DNA of 64,000 bases from positions 7,433,501 through 7,497,500 of the forward strand of contig NC_090288.1 in assembly GCF_037392515.1 (NCBI RefSeq), given 5' to 3'. A program made the translations under genes and the position numbers. This document shows, piece after piece, positions 57,040 through 64,000 of the stretch. The stretch is from Haliotis asinina. Its lineage: Eukaryota > Mollusca > Gastropoda > Lepetellida > Haliotidae. The first letter of the stretch is position 1. Every line of letters begins with the position of its first letter. Under the pieces are notes generated by a model. It saw nothing but the letters and a program-made list of their open reading frames with translations. It was not told where the DNA came from and did no database searches.

Positions 57040-58245
57040 GTAATACCGTCTTTAACAAAAATGAAACGCTTTAATTGAATGACGTCCATGTATTTATATT
57101 AATGAAAGTGAAATGTTGCACACACGCATGGGTTTGAACATTTCTTATGCGATACAAAAAGTCTCAAACTTGAGATTTAATATTAAACAGACATATGTGA
57201 CAATATTGTCTCAGACTGTCAATGGAAAATGTTCTAACACGTATATATATATAGAGAGAGAGATATCACCGGTAAAATCTCATGTGGTACGTTTTGGTTT
57301 TTGACATAGGGCTTGGGGAAACATTTACGACACAATAATGAATTGACACTGCCTCCTAGTAGCACTCAGTTATGAGCATATATCATTCTACATTTGGGGA
57401 ATGATTCATGAATATATATCATAACACGGAGAGTGCATGACATTGGAACCGTGACAATCAACTTTCACTGCATGCCAAACAACTCTTCGGCAACGCCAAC
57501 CCTTGGTGTCAGCAATTCATAGATACAATCGAGCGTGCTCTTACCGCAAAGATTTCAAAGACTTGTACGACTCAAGGTCATAAGTTGTTTGATAAGCTTT
57601 CAAAAGTATTATGGTGAATATGCGGAAGACATTTTCAACTTTGACAATTTGGGATATGGTGCCGAACCTTTGACTTTGCTTTTGGCAGTTATTTTTTATG
57701 TATACATAAAGGGGTTTGTCGCTTTTATTTGTGAGTACAGCTCTTACATAAAAATCCTGCCCCAGAGCACCAGAATGCAAACCCATCCAGTCTGCATTTT
57801 GATTACGGCCACCTTGCCCCAAACGCACACGCATGCACTCACGCACACGCATGCACTCACGCACACGTACAGACACAGTTCTAAACTGTTCTCACTCTCG
57901 ACAAGTAATATAATAAATGTCTTGAGGTATTTTGAAAATGGCGAGTTTTAGCAATGTTGTTTAGTCGGTATAAAGATGAGTAAGCAAACAGCAAAACACA
58001 TATTGGCGGCTGGCGGCATAATGCAGAGAATAGTACGTTCTCCACGTTTTTTCTACAAAACAGATGACGTGTATATGACATACGCCAAAGGCTATCTTGA
58101 AAATACGATGCATCGACAATAAATATAAATAGCATAACATTGATAAAAGCGACTTTAGAGAGCCAATAAGTAGAAGCGTATCAAATTAAAGGCTGTTTAG
58201 CCTGGATTGATATTTCCAACAACAGTTCGTGTGTACGGGTGACGT
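57040..58245. other. Intergenic, no gene seen
   Basis: Contains a short (TA)n(GA)n run at about 57243-57265 and a two-copy GCATGCACTCACGCACAC repeat at about 57829-57865. ORFs here are shadows of these or chance. Confidence 0.35.
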
Positions 58246-58249
58246 CTAA

Positions 58250-58440
58250 GCCTACAACCATCTTGTATCGGAGATCTTTTGTCCATATTGTTGTTCGTTG
58301 TGTGCTTGGACTATGCGCCAACGACTCTGGGTGTTGTCCGTCAGTACCATGTGACCTTGGTTGAGCTGCATCACAATACGCGGATGAGGCTGCTGAAACA
58401 AAATATCATACAGTGGAGCACCGTTGATTTGTGTCAAACA
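58250..58440 (-). pseudogene. Tc1-type transposase fragment
   Basis: On the - strand FQQPHPRIVMQLNQGH, VLTDNTQSRWRIVQAHN and EQQYGQKISDTRW correspond to the stretch around the second catalytic Asp of Tc1 transposases (usual form ...DNA.PHRARIV...). The histidine of the usual DN.PH box is changed here. Both ends are missing. No TIRs were found nearby. Confidence 0.6.
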
Positions 58441-58544
58441 CTGATAACGTGATGTTTTCCTTTGGCCCGTGAATATCGAGACAACGGCGCTCGATTGTAC
58501 TAAATTATCCCATTATGATTTATTGAGTCTGTGTGAGCATACGT

Positions 58545-58643
58545 GCTAACGTGCGTGCATGAGTGAGAGAGAGTGTGTCAGAGAGTGTGCGTATGAGAGA
58601 ATGTGTATGAGAGAGCGTGAAAGAGAGTGCGTGCCAGAGCGCA

Positions 58644-58680
<37 letters not shown>

Positions 58681-58791
58681 TAGATAGGGATAGAGACAGA
58701 GATAGAGAGAGAGAATTTGTATGAGAGAGAGAGTGCGTGAGAGAGAATGTGTATGAGAGAGCATGAAAGAGAGTGCGTGCCAGGGCGCATA

Positions 58792-58846
<55 letters not shown>

Positions 58847-58851
58847 GAGAC

Positions 58852-58882
<31 letters not shown>

Positions 58883-59160
58883 GAATTTGTATGAGAGAGA
58901 AAGTGTGCGTGAGAAAGAGATAGAGAGAGATAGAGATAGAGAGAGAGACAGATAGACAGATAGATAGAGAGAGAATTTGTATGAGAGAGAGAGTGCGTGA
59001 GAGAGAATGTGTATGAGAGAGCATGAAAGAGAGTGCGTGTCAGAGCGCATGTGTGTGAGAGAGAGAGGGGGAAGAGAATGTGTATGAGAGAGAGATAGAG
59101 AGAGAGAGAGAGAGAAAGGGAGTGCTTGCGAGTGTGAGAGAGGGAGTGTGTAGGAGTCTG
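58545..59160. repeat. GA/GT-rich compound microsatellite
   Basis: About 600 bp of (GA)n, (GT)n, (GATA)n and a longer unit around AGAGAATGTGTATGAGAGAG that recurs several times. The long serine/leucine frames on the - strand are products of composition. Confidence 0.9.
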
Positions 59161-59592
59161 TGAAACGAAAGAAAGTGGAATTAAATTCTTTAGCTGTAAT
59201 CTAAAGTTTATATATTTATAGAATCTATATTCTTGTTCTTTTGAAAATCAACTTAGTCCACTTTTATTGCATTTGTTGTTTAGAGAAACGTCACAACCAA
59301 CAATACTCCAGCTATTTGACGGCTTGCTCCGAATAATCGAGTAATCATCAACAGGGTTGAGAGGTTCCATTATATGGTTGTGTTAATGAGTAGTCAAACT
59401 GGGAGTAGCCAAGCTGGGAGTAGTCATAATGGGAAGATGCCGAAAGGCCACGTATATCCACCATCCCTTCTCCCATCTTCTACTAAACCCCTTTACAGAT
59501 TCAGCTTAATCTTTCCTCATCAAATTGTTTCATTAGGTTTCCAAAAATGTTTCTGTTGCCAAGCGATTCGATCTACATCTGAAATCAATTTA

Positions 59593-59862
59593 AAGTGAGT
59601 TAGTTTAGTTTTATGCCGCACTCAGCAATATTCCAGCTATATGGCAGCGGTCTGTAAATAATCGAGTGTGGACAACACACTCCAGTGGTCAATAACATGA
59701 GCATCGATCTGCACAATTGGGAACCGATGACATGTGTCAACCACGTCAGCGAGTCTGCCCACCCGATCCCTTTAGTCGCCTCTTACGACAAGCACAGTCG
59801 CCTTTCATGGAAAGCATGGGTTGTTGAAGGCCTATTCTACCCCGGCACCTTCACGGGTCAGA
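59593..59862 (-). repeat. SINE-like repeat family B, full length
   Basis: Reverse copy from GTGAGTTAGTTTAGTTTTAT to CCCCGGCACCTTCACGGGTC, all blocks present; the best complete copy in the window. Confidence 0.9.
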
Positions 59863-60143
59863 TCAATTTAAAGACACACCAAGTGGTCTTATGCTGATTT
59901 CTTTAGCAGATTAAGATACACAGTGCGTGAAAAACATTTTTGTTTTGATATTTATATATTTTGCACTCTAGCTCACTGAGGTTGGAGATGAAGACTGAAA
60001 AAGATATTGGTGGCCAGGTCAGGAGGCCGTCGTTATACAGCTGTAGTTTAATGACTGTGGCTTTAAGCAATATTCACTTGCTCACTCACATTTTACTGTT
60101 CTCTCACCCTTTTGACAACATCGAACTTTCTATTCCATGGAAG

Positions 60144-60288
60144 CTAGCGTCCGCAAGCAAGCACCCCCCCAAGAATACTGGCAACGAGCGTCATGATCCA
60201 GCCGACCACTACCATCGCGACGATGCCGACGGCAATGCTGTTAATGGCGTTGAGGTCTTCACAGGTCATTGCGCTGTCGTGTCTAGAC
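60144..60288 (-). CDS. Probable 3'-terminal exon of a small single-span membrane protein
   Basis: After an AG acceptor (TTGTTCAACAG, 60290-60289) the frame, entered with one leftover base, reads SRHDSAMTCEDLNAINS, then a strong membrane segment (IAVGIVAMVVVGWIMTLVAS), ILGGVLACGR and a stop at 60146-60144. Acceptor, phase and composition all look like a real last exon. The arrangement of a short polar stretch, one C-terminal helix and a near-immediate stop recalls the last segment of CD225/dispanin-type or tail-anchored proteins, but I do not assign it. Its upstream exons would lie to the right, beyond the satellite, so the gene would span the array. Confidence 0.4.
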
Positions 60289-60289
60289 C

Positions 60290-60600
60290 TGTTGAACAAT
60301 GGGTAAACGATAGTTAAACAAAATCAGGCATGTAATTAAGGCAATTAAGTGACTATTAGTTATGGATACAGTTCCAGTACATACAGACCGGGACAAAATA
60401 AAGTATACACTTTTTGTGATGATAGCTAAATTAGATAAACAAGAGATGGGTTCTTGAAGGGTTTATGGATGTGGGTGTGGTTTTGTATGTGGAACCTATT
60501 GTGAAATACAAAAAGTGGACGTTTCTTGAAATTCAAGCTGACATTTGTCAGTTCTGTCCTGAAGCCATGCTACCTCAGCTGATGCAGATTACGCGGTTCC
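60290..60600. other. Spacer between the candidate exon and the satellite
   Basis: About 310 bp with no recognised gene; a 63-codon chance ORF only. Confidence 0.3.
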
Positions 60601-60601
60601 T

Positions 60602-60633
60602 GGGTCCCGTTCCTCAAAGTGATCTTAGCGCTA
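60602..60633 (+). mobile_element. Left end of the foldback element from which the satellite starts
   Basis: GGGTCCCGTTCCTCAAAGTG, then ATCTTAGCGCTAC, matches the left end of the single-copy element at 40789 (GGGCCC...CAAAGC-ATCTTAGCGCTAC). The first satellite unit follows without a gap. Confidence 0.65.
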
Positions 60634-63600
60634 CCGTAGTCGTCAGTCTACGTTAAAGTACGGTTGTTACTACTGTCGTAGCGCTAGGGCAGTCGCAAGT
60701 CTATGCTAAAGTACGGGAGTTACTACGGTTGTAGCGCTAGGGCTGTCGCAAGTCTATGTTAAAGTACGGGAGTTACGATTGTCGTAGCGCTAGGACAGTC
60801 GCAAGTCTATGCTAAAGTACGGGAGTTACGATTGTCGTAGCGCTAGGGCAGTCGCAAGTCTATGTAGGACAGTCGCAAGTCTATGCTAAAGTACGGGAGT
60901 TACGATTGTCGTAGCGCTAGGGCAGTCGCAAGTCTATGTAGGACAGTCGCAAGTCTATGCTAAAGTACGGGAGTTACGATTGTCGTAGCGCTAGGGCAGT
61001 CGCAAGTCTATGTAGGACAGTCGCAAGTCTATGCTAAAGTACGGGAGTTACTACGGTTGTAGCGCTAGGGCTGTCGCAAGTCTGTGTTACAGTACAGGAG
61101 TTACTACTGTCGTAGCGCTAGGACAGTCGCAAGTCTATGCTAAAGTACGGGAGTTACTACGGTTGTAGTGCTAGGGCTGTCGCAAGTCTGTGTTAAAGTA
61201 CGGGAGTTACGATTGTAGTAGCGCTAGGTCTCTCGCAAGTGTATGTTAAAGTACGGGAGTTACTACTGTCGTAGCGCTAGGGCTGTCGCAAGTCTGTGTT
61301 ACAGTACGGGAGTTACTACTGTCGTAGCGCTAGGACAGTCGCAAGTCTGTGCTAAAGTACGGGAGTTACTACGGTTGTAGCGCTAGGGCAGTCGCAAGTC
61401 TGTGTTACAGTACGGGAGTTACTACTGTCGTAGCGCTAGGACAGTCGCAAGTCTATGCTAAAGTATGGGAGTTACGATTGTCGTAGCGCTAGGGCAGTCG
61501 CATGTCTATGTAGGACAGTCGCAAGTCTATGCTAAAGTACGGGAGTTACTACGGTTGTAGCGCTAGGGCTGTCGCAAGTCTATGTTAAAGTACAGGAGTT
61601 ACGATTGTCGTAGCGCTAGGGCAGTCGCAAGTCTATGCTAAAGTACGGGAGTTACGATTGTCGTAGCGCTAGGGCAGTCGCAAGTCTATGTAGGACAGTC
61701 GCAAGTCTATGCTAAAGTACGGGAGTTACTACGGTTGTAGCGCTAGGACAGTCGCAAGTCTGTGTTACAGTACAGGAGTTACTACGGTCGTAGCGCTAGG
61801 ACAGTCGCAAGTCTATGCTAAAGTACGGGAGTTACTACGGTTGTAGCGCTAGGGCAGTCGCAAGTCTGTGTTACAGTACGGGAGTTACTACGGTCGTAGC
61901 GCTAGGACAGTCGCAAGTCTATGTTAAAGTACGGGAGTTACTACGGTTGTAGTGCTAGGGCTGTCACAAGTCTGTGTTACAGTACGGGAGTTACTACTGT
62001 CGTAGCGCTAGCACAGTCGCAAGTCTATGTAGGACAGTCGCAAGTCTATGCTAAAGTACGGGAGTTACTACGGTTGTAGCGCTAGGGCTGTCGCAAGTCT
62101 ATGTTAAAGTACGGGAGTTACTACGGTTGTAGCGCTAGGACAGTCGCAAGTCTGTGTTACAGTACGGGAGTTACTACTGTCGTAGCGCTAGGACAGTCGC
62201 AAGTCTATGTTAAAGTACGGGAGATACTACTGTCGTAGCGCTAGGACAGTCGCGAGTCTGTGTTAAAGTACGGGAGTTACTACTGTCGTAGCGCTAGGAC
62301 AGTCGCAAGTCTGTGTTACAGTACGGGAGTTACTACTGTCGTAGCGCTAGGACAGTCGCAAGTCTATGTAGGACAGTCGCAAGTCTATGCTAAAGTACGG
62401 GAGTTACTACGGTTGTAGCGCTAGGGCTGTCGCAAGTCTATGTTAAAGTACGGGAGTTACTACGGTTGTAGCGCTAGGACAGTCGCGAGTCTGTGTTAAA
62501 GTACGGGAGTTACTACTGTCGTAGCGCTAGGACAGTCGCAAGTCTGTGTTACAGTACGGGAGTTACTACTGTCGTAGCGCTAGGACAGTCGCAAGTCTAT
62601 GTTAAAGTACGGGAGTTACTACGGTTGTAGTGCTAGGGCTGTCGCAAGTCTGTGTTAAAGTACGGGAGTTACGATTGTAGTAGCGCTAGGTCTCTCGCAA
62701 GTGTATGTTAAAGTACGGGAGTTACTACTGTCGTAGCGCTAGGGCTGTCGCAAGTCTGTGTTACAGTACGGGAGTTACTACTGTCGTAGCGCTAGGACAG
62801 TCGCAAGTCTGTGCTAAAGTACGGGAGTTACTACGGTTGTAGCGCTAGGGCAGTCGCAAGTCTGTGTTACAGTACGGGAGTTACTACTGTCGTAGCGCTA
62901 GGACAGTCGCAAGTCTATGCTAAAGTATGGGAGTTACGATTGTCGTAGCGCTAGGGCAGTCGCATGTCTATGTAGGACAGTCGCAAGTCTATGCTAAAGT
63001 ACGGGAGTTACTACGGTTGTAGCGCTAGGGCTGTCGCAAGTCTATGTTAAAGTACAGGAGTTACGATTGTCGTAGCGCTAGGGCAGTCGCAAGTCTATGC
63101 TAAAGTACGGGAGTTACGATTGTCGTAGCGCTAGGGCAGTCGCAAGTCTATGTAGGACAGTCGCAAGTCTATGCTAAAGTACGGGAGTTACTACGGTTGT
63201 AGCGCTAGGACAGTCGCAAGTCTGTGTTACAGTACAGGAGTTACTACGGTCGTAGCGCTAGGACAGTCGCAAGTCTATGCTAAAGTACGGGAGTTACTAC
63301 GGTTGTAGCGCTAGGGCAGTCGCAAGTCTGTGTTACAGTACGGGAGTTACTACTGTCGTAGCGCTAGGACAGTCGCAAGTCTATGTTAAAGTACGGGAGT
63401 TACTACGGTTGTAGTGCTAGGGCTGTCACAAGTCTGTGTTACAGTACGGGAGTTACTACTGTCGTAGCGCTAGGGCAGTCGCAAGTCTATGTAGGACAGT
63501 CGCAAGTCTATGCTAAAGTACGGGAGTTACTACGGTTGTAGCGCTAGGGCTGTCGCAAGTCTATGTTAAAGTACGGGAGTTACTACGGTTGTAGCGCTAG

Positions 63601-64000
63601 GACAGTCGCAAGTCTGTGTTACAGTACGGGAGTTACTACTGTCGTAACGCTAGGACAGTCGCAAGTCTATGTTAAAGTACGGGAGATACTACTGTCGTAG
63701 CGCTAGGACAGTCGCGAGTCTGTGTTAAAGTACGGGAGTTACTACTGTCGTAGCGCTAGGACAGTCGCAAGTCTGTGTTACAGTACGGGAGTTACTACTG
63801 TCGTAGCGCTAGGACAGTCGCAAGTCTATGTAGGACAGTCGCAAGTCTATGCTAAAGTACGGGAGTTACTACGGTTGTAGCGCTAGGGCTGTCGCAAGTC
63901 TATGTTAAAGTACGGGAGTTACTACGGTTGTAGCGCTAGGACAGTCGCGAGTCTGTGTTAAAGTACGGGAGTTACTACTGTCGTAGCGCTAGGACAGTCG
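60626..64000 (+). repeat. 53-bp satellite array, running off the right edge
   Basis: The unit is bounded by TAGCGCTA and reads GGGCTGTCGCAAGTCTATG, TTAAAGTACGGGAGTTACTA, CGGTTG. The first two palindromes are at 60626 and 60679, 53 bp apart. About 60 units are in view. Variants differ at a few sites (GGCTG/GACAG; TACTAC/TACGAT; TTACAG/TTAAAG). Some units carry an extra 21 bp (TCTATGTAGGACAGTCGCAAG), making 74-bp units. A higher-order period of 1,462 bp covers at least 61150-63980. Confidence 0.97.

Noticed and set aside
58520-59050. Long - strand frames rich in Ser, Leu and His (up to 176 codons)
   Set aside because: They are translations of a GA/GT microsatellite; three frames give equally long products.
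60626-64000. CRISPR-like or coding repeat array
   Set aside because: No unique spacers between units, 53 bp is not a multiple of three, and frames are interrupted; it is a satellite.

Overview
This is a eukaryotic, intron-rich, AT-leaning window with animal genes and very dense short repeats. The repeat landscape is what one expects of a vetigastropod mollusc genome such as abalone: tRNA-derived SINEs and a second SINE-like family that both end in the same tail, small foldback elements, and Tc1 and DIRS-type remains. The species call is inference from repeat style and protein similarity, not a search.

Left third (1-28,000), the gene-bearing part. The window opens in a broken DIRS-type tyrosine-recombinase retroelement (1-3306) lying in an intron of a prostaglandin reductase 1-like gene. 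Its last four coding exons follow on the + strand (3703-7786). Converging on it from the - strand is a complete 11-exon NPRL2 gene (GATOR1 subunit, 382 aa, 18584 down to 8682). Only 390 bp from the NPRL2 start codon, in the opposite direction, starts a 3-exon CYB561D2-type cytochrome b561 gene (18975-21454). The same head-to-head NPRL2/CYB561D2 pair exists in human 3p21.3, so this looks like deep microsynteny with a shared promoter. Next comes a 4-exon RING-CH (MARCH-type) membrane E3 ligase (24637-27414, 300 aa).

Middle and right (28,000-60,000) is mostly intergenic: SINEs in both orientations, a Tc1 element with matching termini (33615-34726), Tc1 fragments near 50.1 and 58.3 kb, minisatellites and microsatellites. 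One intronless 405-codon gene (- strand, 46479-47696) encodes a protein with HAD-like motifs but an Arg where phosphatases carry the second Asp. A likely terminal exon with one membrane segment lies at 60144-60288 (-).

Right edge (60626-64000) is a satellite of 53-bp units running off the window, with a 1,462-bp higher-order period. The unit is the same length as, and similar to, the interval between the two TAGCGCTA palindromes of a ~110-bp foldback element found as single copies at 40789-40898 and 30977-31083. The array appears to have grown out of such an element. This is the most striking observation in the window.
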